A DNA stretch of 64,000 nucleotides. Origin: Erysipelothrix anatis (lineage in GTDB: Bacteria > Bacillota_I > Bacilli_A > Erysipelotrichales > Erysipelotrichaceae). Both the position numbers and the translations under genes were made by a program. Numbering within the stretch: the stretch's first letter is position 1; each line of letters begins with the position of its first letter. The notes beneath the pieces are model-generated. The model was not told the DNA's origin and searched no databases. It was given only the letters and a program-made list of their open reading frames with translations. Shown here piece by piece: positions 54,030 to 62,451 of this stretch. The DNA is taken from contig NZ_WTSX01000003.1 of the NCBI RefSeq assembly GCF_009828745.1, positions 136,058-200,057 on the forward strand, given 5' to 3'.

Positions 54030-55567
54030 TAACGTTTACCTCGTTTCGGGCCGTTTCCTTTTTTTCGATCGGCATAGAATGGTTTCTCTGTGAATGAGCG
54101 GGAGGCATTTTTTGTACGTGCTTCCCCGCGCATATTGAGATCTTTCGGTTTCCCAGTACCTTTTACTTTTTTCGGTTTAGCGGGTTGGCTATCACGACGG
54201 TCATATTTTTTCTCACCGTTCGCATCAAAGCGTTTATCGGAGAAGCGACGGTCAGATTTCTTACCTGATTTGCGTGCATTGACCTTGGATGCCGACTTAT
54301 CGGATTCAACCCGTGGCGAATCATCAAAACGACGACGTTTGGCACGTTTGGCTTCTTGGCGTTCAAGATCGCGTTTGCTTGGATTTTTTTCACTCTTACG
54401 TCCACCTTGACCCGGTTTAGCTTTCGGTGTTTTATCTTCCAACGGGAAGTCGAGGTTTTCAAGGACTGTAATTTTTTGTTTCGTCAATGCTTCAATGTCT
54501 TTAAGCAACGGAATCTCATTATAACTTACATATGAAAGGGAGTTCCCGCTGTGACCAGCACGTCCGGTACGACCAATCCGGTGTACATACGTTTCTGGAA
54601 CATCTGGCATATCATAATTAATGACATAGTTTAATTCATTGATATCAATGCCTCGTGCAGCAATATCTGTTGCCACTAAGACTTGAGTTTCGTAATTCTT
54701 GAAATTATCGAGAGCCATCTGACGCGCATTCTGTGATTTATTACCGTGAATAGCTTGTGCTGAAACACCACGACGCATCAAGTCACGAACGACACGGTCT
54801 GCTCCACGTTTTGTTCGTGTAAATACAAGCACTGGACCAGGATTTGCTTTCGTGAATCTTTCGAGCAAATGTATTTTGTTGACCTGATCAACATATTGGA
54901 CTGTTTGCGTTACGGTCTCAACCGTAGAAGATACAGGAGCTACAGATACATGGACCGGATCAATTAATAAGCCGTCCACGATATCCGTAATCTCTTTTGG
55001 CATTGTTGCGGAGAAGAAGAGTGTTTGTTTCTTTTTCGGAAGCAGTTTTACCAAACGACGAATATCGTGAATAAATCCCATATCTAACATTCGGTCTGCC
55101 TCATCAAGAATAAAAATCTCAATTGATGATAGATCAACATAACCTTGATTGATTAAGTCAACCAAGCGTCCGGGTGTTGCGACCAGAACATCGACCCCTG
55201 CACGCAAAGCACTGACCTGCTTTCCTTGACCAACGCCACCAAAGATGACGGTTGATTTGAGGGGCAAGTGATGGCCGTATGTTTCAAAACTCTCGTAGAC
55301 TTGCATCCCTAGTTCTCGTGTCGGTGCTAAAACCAAAGCCCGAATTGGGCGACGACGATCTTTGCGTGGGTTTGTAGCAAGAAGTTGTAGTGTTGGTACA
55401 GCAAACGCTGCAGTTTTACCTGTTCCTGTTTGTGCCAACCCTAAAACATCACGACCTTGTAATGTGACCGGGATAGTTTGCTCTTGGATTGGTGTTGGCT
55501 GTGTATAGCCTGTGTCCTGCAGTGCATTTAAGATTGCAGGCATAATTCCTAATTCTTTAAATTCCAT
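54029..55567 (-). CDS. DEAD-box RNA helicase with basic tail (RhlE/CshA-like)
   Basis: 512 aa. Motifs: GYTQPTPIQEQTI, AQTGTGKTAAF, PTRELGMQV, FILDEADRMLDMG, SATMP, HRIGRTGRAG. After about residue 385 the tail is highly basic (repeated KSGKKSDRR-like stretches, KPKKVKGTGKP), typical of cold-adapted or ribosome-assembly helicases. The ribosome site is weak (GAAAGAG). ywbE follows, overlapping by one base. Confidence 0.93.
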   Translation of the reverse strand: MEFKELGIMPAILNALQDTGYTQPTPIQEQTIPVTLQGRDVLGLAQTGTGKTAAFAVPTLQLLATNPRKDRRRPIRALVLAPTRELGMQVYESFETYGHHLPLKSTVIFGGVGQGKQVSALRAGVDVLVATPGRLVDLINQGYVDLSSIEIFILDEADRMLDMGFIHDIRRLVKLLPKKKQTLFFSATMPKEITDIVDGLLIDPVHVSVAPVSSTVETVTQTVQYVDQVNKIHLLERFTKANPGPVLVFTRTKRGADRVVRDLMRRGVSAQAIHGNKSQNARQMALDNFKNYETQVLVATDIAARGIDINELNYVINYDMPDVPETYVHRIGRTGRAGHSGNSLSYVSYNEIPLLKDIEALTKQKITVLENLDFPLEDKTPKAKPGQGGRKSEKNPSKRDLERQEAKRAKRRRFDDSPRVESDKSASKVNARKSGKKSDRRFSDKRFDANGEKKYDRRDSQPAKPKKVKGTGKPKDLNMRGEARTKNASRSFTEKPFYADRKKGNGPKRGKR

Positions 55568-55795
55568 AATTTCTCTTTCTTTTCTAATTGTGATATCTTT
55601 TGGTAATTATTCCGACCAAAAGAAAAGAGTGTGACCACTCTTATTCATCTACTAATGTTTTTGTACAAATGAATGACTCAATGCATTAATAATACGTTTT
55701 TTCACGAAGAAAGTAAACTAAAGCGTCTTCTTAGAGAACGAGTCTTTCGATACTATCCGCATTTATGATGCATCATCTTGTAATTCTTTCTTGGA
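55568..55795 (-). terminator. Intergenic region with rlmD-proximal hairpin
   Basis: AAGAGTG (55625-55631), 4-nt loop, CACTCTT (55636-55642), then TTCTTTT on the minus strand: a short terminator or attenuator between the methylase gene and the helicase start. The rest of the 228 bp is a leader with no other clear feature. Confidence 0.55.
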
Positions 55796-57205
55796 TTATT
55801 GTGCAGTTTGTGTTTTTTGAAGTAAGACTACGGTCTCCACGTGTGCGGTATGTGGAAATTGATCAACGGGCTGAACCGATACCAGTTCATATCCAAAATC
55901 TCGTAGTGACTTAATATCTTGTGCTAAACTCTTCGGCGCGCACGAGACATAGATTACTTTATCAGTACCAAAACGACCAATACTTCGCATAACTTTTCCA
56001 CCAGCACCACTACGTGGTGGGTCTAAGAGTAGAATATCCGGTTGTCCCCATTCTTCTTTGAGTTTGGGTAACCCACTGCGGGCATCACTTGTCATAAAGT
56101 AGGTATTCTCTAGGCCATTATCATGGGCATTACGACGCGCAGATATTATTGAGTTCTCCACAATCTCAATTCCCGCTAATGATTGGCTCTTCGCCGCAAA
56201 TGGTAAACTAAAGGTACCAACCCCACAGAATAGATCCAACATTTTCATTGAATCATTCACGTCTGCCATTTCAAGTGCCAAATCAACAAGTTTTTCTGCT
56301 TGGACTGGATTTGCTTGAAAGAAAGTATCAGGCCAAATTCGATATTTAAAGCCATTGAGGACATCTACCAAATAATCGCGACCGTGCAAGATGTGAACTG
56401 CATCGGCTTGGATACGTTCTACCGCTTCCGCATGTTCAATCCATTGTAGACTGACCAATGAATTAAATTGTGTGGTCATGATTTCAACAAGTTCTTTGAT
56501 TGCCTCTGGGAAATCCTCTGGTGATTGTGTTGCATAGAAAACAACCATTAACTCTTTGGTTGTGAATGAGTAACGCATCATGAGATTTCGCAACAAACCT
56601 GTTTCTGTTTCTTTATTGTATCCAGAAAGTTCATATTTATGTTGCCAAGCACTGACAGCATGTTTCACCGTTACCATAATTTCCGGCATTAACACCGAAT
56701 CTTTAAGGTCAATAACTTTACGGAAGTTTCCTTGCTGTGTCATACCTAACTCACCATTCACACCAAACGTTAGCTCCATCTTATTACGATAACGCTCCGG
56801 TTGTTTCATTCCAATGATTGGTTGAACCAATGATGTATCAAAACCTTCCGCGTCCAGATACTGTTTGACCATATTTTCTTTGAATTGGAGTTGCGCATCA
56901 TATTGCATGTACTGTAGCGGTGTACCACCAGAAACCGATTCATCGACGGGAACATCCATATTACGAGTTGGCCCCGGTTGGAGCAATGTATCGTAACCAA
57001 GTGTAGCCTTTCCTCGCCCCTTTGCATTCGGTACACTCACCCGAACAACATCTCCAGGAACAACATTTGTAATAAAAAGATTCAAACGTCGACCCTGTGA
57101 TCCTTTTTCCGGTGCATGTGTATAACGTGCGTATCCATATCCATATTCATCTATGTGATCAATCGTGACATCAAGCACCTCAGTTGGGTATGTAATTTTC
57201 TTCAT
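55796..57205 (-). CDS. rlmD: TRAM-domain 23S rRNA uracil-C5 methyltransferase (RlmD/RlmCD family), copy 1
   Basis: 469 aa. N-terminal TRAM domain (about 5-70). The usual Fe-S cysteines of RlmD are absent (region GGTPLQYM in place of the CGGCQLQ-type motif). SAM motif I is LDLFCGVGTFSLPFA, the catalytic motif is LDPPRSGA, and the nucleophile is YVSCAPKSLAQD (an Ala where Asn is usual). It methylates U in 23S rRNA. A second RlmD-family gene is at 62452. The product of one copy may differ in target. Confidence 0.9.
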   Translation of the reverse strand: MKKITYPTEVLDVTIDHIDEYGYGYARYTHAPEKGSQGRRLNLFITNVVPGDVVRVSVPNAKGRGKATLGYDTLLQPGPTRNMDVPVDESVSGGTPLQYMQYDAQLQFKENMVKQYLDAEGFDTSLVQPIIGMKQPERYRNKMELTFGVNGELGMTQQGNFRKVIDLKDSVLMPEIMVTVKHAVSAWQHKYELSGYNKETETGLLRNLMMRYSFTTKELMVVFYATQSPEDFPEAIKELVEIMTTQFNSLVSLQWIEHAEAVERIQADAVHILHGRDYLVDVLNGFKYRIWPDTFFQANPVQAEKLVDLALEMADVNDSMKMLDLFCGVGTFSLPFAAKSQSLAGIEIVENSIISARRNAHDNGLENTYFMTSDARSGLPKLKEEWGQPDILLLDPPRSGAGGKVMRSIGRFGTDKVIYVSCAPKSLAQDIKSLRDFGYELVSVQPVDQFPHTAHVETVVLLQKTQTAQ

Positions 57206-57521
57206 TGTTTCACCTCTAGTTTGTAAATTTAATCGTCTATCATTATACGATAAATTATGTAAATTAACACCTATTAGCTTTCTGTTAACCCTAACAACTA
57301 AAAAATGCGTCTAGATTCGTCGCATTTTGGATTAGTACTATTGACAGTAAAATGACTTAAACTCTATTTAGAAGTCGAAACAGATTATCGAGAGATTCTT
57401 ACCTCTTAACAAGTTAGAGAACTCTAGAAACAAATTGCATTACTCAAAGAAGAAAACCTCATCTAAAAAAATAATTACTATATTCACACCCCACCCAAAC
57501 TGTTCTAGTCAATGTAAATTG
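57206..57521. other. Intergenic stretch between rlmD copy 1 and the IS3 relic
   Basis: About 315 bp of AT-rich sequence with rlmD promoter-like sequence near 57240. AAAATGCG (57302-57309) and CGCATTTT form an inverted repeat of a possible terminator. No coding sequence is recognised. It may contain the degraded end of the IS. Confidence 0.4.
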
Positions 57522-58420
57522 CTACAGTAAGATTGAGTTGGAATAGACCTGATTTGGCGCTAACCCATTATTATATATGAGGGCGTTGGTTATTATACTA
57601 ATCTTCCTCAAATTTATTCATAATCTCATCCATCCTTTCTTTTGTCCGGAACTCGTACTGATTGATGCATTCATACTTAAGTGTATTAAAATATCGTTCC
57701 ATCAAAGCATTATCGTAAGGACATCCTGCACGACTCATGCTTTGATGGATAAAGCGTCGCTTACAGAAACCGCTGAATTTTTTTCTTGTGAATTGACTCC
57801 CTTGATCGCTATGAAGAATTAGCCCCTTATCTGGATAATAGTTTAATAAGGCTTTATGTAACGTATCAATAGCTAAACGGGCATTAATTGAAACACCATT
57901 TTTAGAGGCAACCACTCTGCGATCATATACATCTATTATCGTGCAATTGTATCGAGGTGTTCCATTCCTCAAGTACAAATAAGTGAAATCAACACACCAA
58001 AGACGATTTGGTTCTGTTGCATGAAAATTTTGTTGGGTAAGGTTTGGAAACACTTTATGTTGCTTGCCTGTCTCGAAAGGTTGCTCTTTACGACGAATAA
58101 TTGATGATATATTCAGTTCTTTCATGTATTTCCATATAGTTGAAAGGGAGAAGGGAAATCCATGATTCGCACAATAATATGACATCATTTTAGCTCCCAT
58201 TGTTCCGTTACTTCTATGAAAGGATTCACTAATAAAGCGTTGTACTTTAGCTTTTTGCTCGTAGTATGGCGCTTTTCTCTGTTTCAAATAGTTGTAGTAT
58301 GCATTCGTACTTACTTTAAATTTACGGCATAACCAACGAATCCCAAGATTTTGCCACGAAAGACATGCTGTTTCATGCCTATTATTCTCCTTTCTCTCTA
58401 ATGGGAGTAGCGTGTCTATT
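57522..58420 (-). pseudogene. IS3-family transposase OrfB, decayed
   Basis: The readable frame 57598-58287 has the rve DDE integrase domain: VDFTYLYLRNG, IIDVYDRRVVAS, LHSDQGSQFT, YDNALMERYFNTLKYE (D-D-E motif). The frame is open upstream to about 58420 (GIRWLCRKFKVSTNAYYNYLK) but no ATG or OrfA is present. At the 3' end a TAG interrupts the tail after FEED; beyond it YNNQRPHI continues, then a 2-bp deletion in an AT repeat shifts the frame before NNGLAPNQVYSN, ending at 57522. The element is therefore inactive and 5' truncated. Confidence 0.88.
58366..58378 (-). pseudogene. Stub of Tn916 orf21 (first four codons)
   Basis: After the orf22 relic, AAGGAG precedes ATGAAACAGCAT, the start of the Tn916-family FtsK-like orf21 from memory of that element. 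Sequence similarity then stops and becomes the IS3 orfB internal frame, marking the deletion/insertion junction. Confidence 0.45.
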
Positions 58421-58794
58421 TATCCTTATTTGGTTCTTTCTTAGGTGTTTCATTTCTAAAGGAATTAGAATCCTTTGTCACCACAATATCGTCTGCCTTG
58501 ATTTACCAGTCAACATCTGCCCCTTGAAAGGTAGCAGTAGCAACAGTATCAGCAATCGGATTGATAAGTTCTACCCTTGTGTTATATTCAAACTCTTTCA
58601 AAGGCACGCTGGCAGGAATACTTACCTGAATCTACGGCCTTGACCTTTGGATTTTAGTTCATAGGACGCTCCTTGATTTCATCTGAAACCGTACCGTCCT
58701 CATTTTGGATTCTCACTTCACGACGTAGAACAGAGAATTTCAATTCTCCAAAAGTCGTGTCTTTATCTAATACAATGCCATTTGCTAATCTCAT
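58416..58794 (-). pseudogene. Tn916-family orf22 (YdcP/DUF961-like), broken
   Basis: The start MRLANGIVLDKDTTFGELKF, at 58794, is recognisable. After KER a one-base deletion shifts the frame; a second single-base loss occurs near CGTAGATT. The frame then reads IQVSIPASVPLKEFEYN and VELINPIADTVATATFQGAD, stops at a TAA where Tyr is expected (DW-stop-IKADDIV), and runs on to a TAG at 58416. At least three disabling changes are present. Confidence 0.8.
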
Positions 58795-59112
58795 CTTTTT
58801 TCCTCTCTTTCTATATTCTTTTACCATGTCGTCAGCATGTAAAATGTAATTGATAAAACCACGAGTTCCGATTCTATAGCCCTCGCCGGTAATACGTGGA
58901 TTGACTAACTTCACACGTTCCTCAAAGCCGAAATGCTTTTCGTCAGCTTCAGCAGGAAGCACTACCACAATATCATCTGCTCTTTGAACATCATAGTAGA
59001 GGTTATAGCTTCTTGATAAGACGGTTAGTTGTCCGTTAATTCTTCGCTGGACGACTTTATCCTCCCCAGCAAACTCTAAATTGCCAAATGTTTTTTCCAT
59101 GTTGGGTATCAC
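58654..59112 (-). CDS. Tn916-family Orf23-like (YdcP/DUF961) protein, fused to the orf22 start
   Basis: 152 aa from a GTG (GGGAG upstream). The first ~108 residues (IPNMEKTFGNLEFAGEDKVV..., FGFEERVKLVNPRI, INYILHADDMV) match the DUF961/YdcP-like Orf23 of Tn916-type conjugative elements. The normal stop between orf23 and orf22 is missing, so the frame continues through EYRKRGKK into MRLANGIVLDKD and ends at a frameshift stop. These proteins act near the conjugation region of the element; this copy is probably non-functional. Confidence 0.75.
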   Translation of the reverse strand: MIPNMEKTFGNLEFAGEDKVVQRRINGQLTVLSRSYNLYYDVQRADDIVVVLPAEADEKHFGFEERVKLVNPRITGEGYRIGTRGFINYILHADDMVKEYRKRGKKMRLANGIVLDKDTTFGELKFSVLRREVRIQNEDGTVSDEIKERPMN

Positions 59113-59336
59113 AAATTTAAGCTCCCTATTTTTACCTATTCTTTCTTTTTTGTGGTTAAATGAATCTCATTTGTTTGATGGTCTTTAGGGTGGCGCACGT
59201 GCTAATTTTAAAAATATCATCGCAAAAATCCTCTCTATTTTATTAATATTTTTCCAACAAAAAAGACGGCCATATTTGAACGTCTCATTTACAATATTAT
59301 TTTTAATTATTACCTACTTACAATTATTGAATATTA
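59113..59336 (-). other. AT-rich stretch between ABC-3C operon and Tn916 relic
   Basis: AGACG (59264-59268) and CGTCT (59281-59285) form a terminator with a T run on the minus strand, downstream of the ATPase gene. An 11-codon ORF with AGAGAGG on the minus strand exists here and is not called. No orf24 remnant is recognised. Confidence 0.4.
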
Positions 59337-61004
59337 TTAGAAGTCAAAACCTAAAAGGTTTCGATTTTCCGACAATATAATGGAGCTCTTTTCTTCCACT
59401 TCTTTAATAACAGAGTCATAGTTTCCTAGTTGATATTTATTTACTGAAACAATTATCTGTTTATTCGATACCTTTGAAATATTATTTAGCTGACTAAGCA
59501 TACCTACTATTTGACGTGGGTCGATACCATTATAGCAAGATGAGTCTTGAATCATAATCTCCAATTGATTATTATATCTGCAAATTAAATAATCCATCAG
59601 ATTTTTCTTTACTTCTCCAACTCCTTCACCAGTATCACCTTTAAGTGTAAACTCAAAAATCACAGGTCTATTTCTTAAGTGCTTATTCCTAATTTTTATA
59701 TCAAAATAGGAATTTACATCCGTATCGTAAATAGATTTAGTTATATCGTATATAAAGTCCCTGTATGTCTGAATTAAAATATCATATTCCTTCCTTAACT
59801 GTGCTGCATGACTGAAACTTGAAGATAAATTGGAATCTTCTATAGCAATGGTATCATCTATATTTTTGACTTGAGATAACTTCCCTTGCCTATATTTAAC
59901 TTCTTGTAAATCATTATTATATTTTTCGTATAGCTCAATTGATTCTTTATAGACTTCGTTTTCTGAAATAATTGCACCAATTCTGTTAATTTCAGTCGAT
60001 AAAGAATCAATTTTTTTGTTCATTATTTCCATTTCTGAAAGTATGATGCTTCTTCTTTGATTCAGAAAATCTTTTCTTTCTTCGTAGACTTTTCTATGAA
60101 ATTCTTCAACTTCATCAATGGTCTTCTTTACCATATCAGGAACTTCTTGCTTGGCTTTATTAAAAATTGCTAAAATGTGTTCACTTGAGATATCAATTTT
60201 ATTTGAATCTTCAATAAATTGTAATAATCTATCACTCTCAAACTTATTCGTCTCATAAGTTCTCTTTATGCTTTTTAACTCTTTGCTCTTCTCTGAATAT
60301 TCTTCAACGACATCTTTCTGTATATCTGCAATTTCGATTGTTTTTATTTTACTACTTACTTTCTCTAACTCTGTAGTAAGACGTTCAACCTCTTTATCAA
60401 TAAAATATATTTCTTCATTAATTTGCTTGACGTCAAAGTTTCCATAAAAAGAAACTAATTCTGTTTTATTTGTCTTTAATTCTTTTATTCGATCTTGTGA
60501 GTCATAAATATTACCTATTTCCTCTAAAATATCTTTTAGGTTCAACAATTCCAAACAACTAATTACATCATCTTTGCTAGCATTGGTTCTTTGACTAATT
60601 TCAGTTGACTTCTTACTTAGAATAATTTGTTTTCCAAGTAGTCTTCTTTTTAGCTGAAAAAAGTCCTTATATTCTGATAAGCTATACCCTTTTCCATCGA
60701 TATAAATTTCATCAGAGTTTCCCAATGTTCGTAAAACAGTGAAATACTTGCCCTCATATTTTACAGTTGCTTCTAATTTAAAACCATGAACTTGCTCTTT
60801 AACCATAGCCAAATCTTCATTTGCACCAAAAATGTAATCAATGAATTTGAGTAAAAGAGTTTTACCTAAACTATTTATAGTTCCTTTTAGGTTTGCTGGG
60901 TCTTGTATATCGGCGTATATAAAAGAAACTCCTATTTCATTAAATTTTATATCCTCAATCGGCTTCCCTTGGGGATTCTTGATTATTAGTTCTAATATTT
61001 TCAT
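59337..61004 (-). CDS. ABC-3C system ATPase (DUF2326-like coiled-coil ABC/SMC-type ATPase)
   Basis: 555 aa. The P-loop is unusual but clear: NSLGKT (44-49). From about 165 to 420 the sequence is a long heptad-rich coiled coil (KEVERLTTELEKVSS, KEL, EIMNKKIDSLSTEI). After it come the GDTGEGVGEVKKN signature-like loop (about 455-468) and a Walker B strand LEIMIQDSS with Asp487, where Glu is replaced by Ser. A final strand is NKQIIVSVNKYQLG. This ordering fits DUF2326 proteins, the ATPases of ABC three-component conflict systems. Starts overlap the middle component by 50 bp with GGGGAAA upstream. Confidence 0.8.
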   Translation of the reverse strand: MKILELIIKNPQGKPIEDIKFNEIGVSFIYADIQDPANLKGTINSLGKTLLLKFIDYIFGANEDLAMVKEQVHGFKLEATVKYEGKYFTVLRTLGNSDEIYIDGKGYSLSEYKDFFQLKRRLLGKQIILSKKSTEISQRTNASKDDVISCLELLNLKDILEEIGNIYDSQDRIKELKTNKTELVSFYGNFDVKQINEEIYFIDKEVERLTTELEKVSSKIKTIEIADIQKDVVEEYSEKSKELKSIKRTYETNKFESDRLLQFIEDSNKIDISSEHILAIFNKAKQEVPDMVKKTIDEVEEFHRKVYEERKDFLNQRRSIILSEMEIMNKKIDSLSTEINRIGAIISENEVYKESIELYEKYNNDLQEVKYRQGKLSQVKNIDDTIAIEDSNLSSSFSHAAQLRKEYDILIQTYRDFIYDITKSIYDTDVNSYFDIKIRNKHLRNRPVIFEFTLKGDTGEGVGEVKKNLMDYLICRYNNQLEIMIQDSSCYNGIDPRQIVGMLSQLNNISKVSNKQIIVSVNKYQLGNYDSVIKEVEEKSSIILSENRNLLGFDF

Positions 61005-61245
61005 TTACAATTTCCCCTTTCTCGTTATAAGAAACCATATTAGATAGATACATAAACTCTAACACGTAAATATATTTTTGATATATTGGAGCATGTTTAA
61101 GCTTATTGGTTTTAACATATTTTTTATTAAAGTTACTCCAAAGTTTGTCGACAGTAAGTTTTTTGTCCCCCAATGTATCTAGTAATACAGCACTAATACC
61201 AATAAAACTTTCGGTTAAAGAAGTATACTTATCTGGTAATATCAA
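60955..61245 (-). CDS. ABC-3C middle component, small protein
   Basis: 96 aa from a TTG that follows AGAGGTGA (a GTG at 61254 is also in frame but overlaps the ribosome site). It starts ILPDKYTSLTESFIGISAVLLDTL, close in pattern to middle components of ABC-3C systems (ILP.K ... L.G.GA.LL). The remainder is helical, possibly a winged-helix. It lies between the CTD protein and the ATPase in one overlapping operon and probably bridges them. Confidence 0.7.
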   Translation of the reverse strand: MILPDKYTSLTESFIGISAVLLDTLGDKKLTVDKLWSNFNKKYVKTNKLKHAPIYQKYIYVLEFMYLSNMVSYNEKGEIVNENIRTNNQESPREAD

Positions 61246-61250
61246 GATTA

Positions 61251-62222
61251 TCACCTCTCTTTTTCAAATATATCACATTTATCAAATATATAGACTATTA
61301 GAAATTTCATTGGCACATCTAAATGCCATTTATCTTGAGAGTATGATAACATTTCATTTATCAATGTATCATACAATACAACTCCATGAACTTGTGTTGA
61401 TAATTCAGCATATTTGTTAATAACTTGTTCTTTTACTCTCTCAAACTTATTTTCATATAGTATATCTTGATTAATCGTATTCACAGCATTTTCTACAACA
61501 TCTAACTTAGAAATGATACTCTCTATTTCATCTCTTTTTTCATCCAAAGAATTTATTGATATTTTTTCAACTGACGATATTCTCTGATATGATCGTGCAG
61601 ACTCATCATTTATAGTTTGAAAACTAAGATTACCTGAAATTCCAATTATTAAGTCCATAATTATTTGCTCGTTAATAGCATTATAATCCATCATATTTCT
61701 AATTCGTAATGTTGCTGAAATTCTTTTTAATACTTCAATATCATTTATTTCTGTTAAAATATCACGGATATAATCCGTATTTGTAACTCTATACTCAAAA
61801 GTTATAGAATATTTTTCTTTAAATTCGTTGACCTTTTTTTCGAAAAAACCTTCGCTATCATGGGGAAGATTATTATCAAATGTATTAACAATGAATATAA
61901 AATTATATAAGTTTCCATTCCATTTTTTTTCTTCGTAAATTATTTTTAGCAAACCACTTAAATCTTCGGAAAACTTCTCTTGAATCTCTTTTTTCAATGA
62001 ATCTTTTAATCTTGTGGGTGCAAAAACCTGATAAAATAATCCATCTTCAAGAACACACCCATCATTTTTTTGATCACCACCATAAAAATCTGGCATTTCG
62101 TAGACTTTCCCCAAATATTTATAATATACAGCCAGAATTTCTTTTAACTGCAACTGATAGTTAATACCAGTCACTCCTTTGAGAAAAGTAATAATACTCT
62201 CTACATAATCATACCTATCCAA
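61251..62222 (-). CDS. ABC-3C effector/CTD protein with nuclease-like N-terminus
   Basis: 323 aa from a TTG at 62222 that follows GGAGGTGA; an ATG at 62258 has no ribosome site. Near residue 48-71 is GGDQKNDG followed by FYQVFAPTR, the pattern of restriction-endonuclease-like domains (GD then a Q-x-K/F strand), here with the Lys replaced. Residues about 100-330 are helical with a C-terminal conserved-looking DVPMKFLIVYIFDKCDIF, fitting the CTD of ABC-3C effectors. The stop overlaps the middle component. Activity of the nuclease-like domain is not certain. Confidence 0.6.
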   Translation of the reverse strand: MDRYDYVESIITFLKGVTGINYQLQLKEILAVYYKYLGKVYEMPDFYGGDQKNDGCVLEDGLFYQVFAPTRLKDSLKKEIQEKFSEDLSGLLKIIYEEKKWNGNLYNFIFIVNTFDNNLPHDSEGFFEKKVNEFKEKYSITFEYRVTNTDYIRDILTEINDIEVLKRISATLRIRNMMDYNAINEQIIMDLIIGISGNLSFQTINDESARSYQRISSVEKISINSLDEKRDEIESIISKLDVVENAVNTINQDILYENKFERVKEQVINKYAELSTQVHGVVLYDTLINEMLSYSQDKWHLDVPMKFLIVYIFDKCDIFEKER

Positions 62223-62258
62223 GCCATTCACCTCCAAAAGATAGTTGCGGTTTATCAT

Positions 62259-62451
62259 TCTTTGTTCATACCATCATATCACTTTTCATATTCCAAATAA
62301 CACTCTATTTTCTAATGTTATTTGGTGTCTCCACACTCCATATCAATTACTACGGAAACATTAATGTAGTCTTTTATCTCTTTATTTCTGATTTTATCAC
62401 CCTCACCAGTAAAGACAATATGCTTGTAAAAGTGCTTGAAATAAAGGATTT
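62259..62451 (-). promoter_or_regulatory. Region upstream of the ABC-3C operon with an inverted repeat
   Basis: CCAAATAACA (62293-62302) and TGTTATTTGG (62316-62325) form a perfect 10-bp inverted repeat with a 13-bp AT-rich spacer, about 70 bp before the operon. It may be an operator of the system or a terminator of rlmD copy 2, but there is no T run after it. Promoter elements are not resolved. Confidence 0.4.

Noticed and set aside
59190..59240. 11-codon ORF (minus strand) between the ABC-3C operon and the Tn916 relic
   Set aside because: A single short frame with AGAGAGG but no recognisable leader-peptide pattern.
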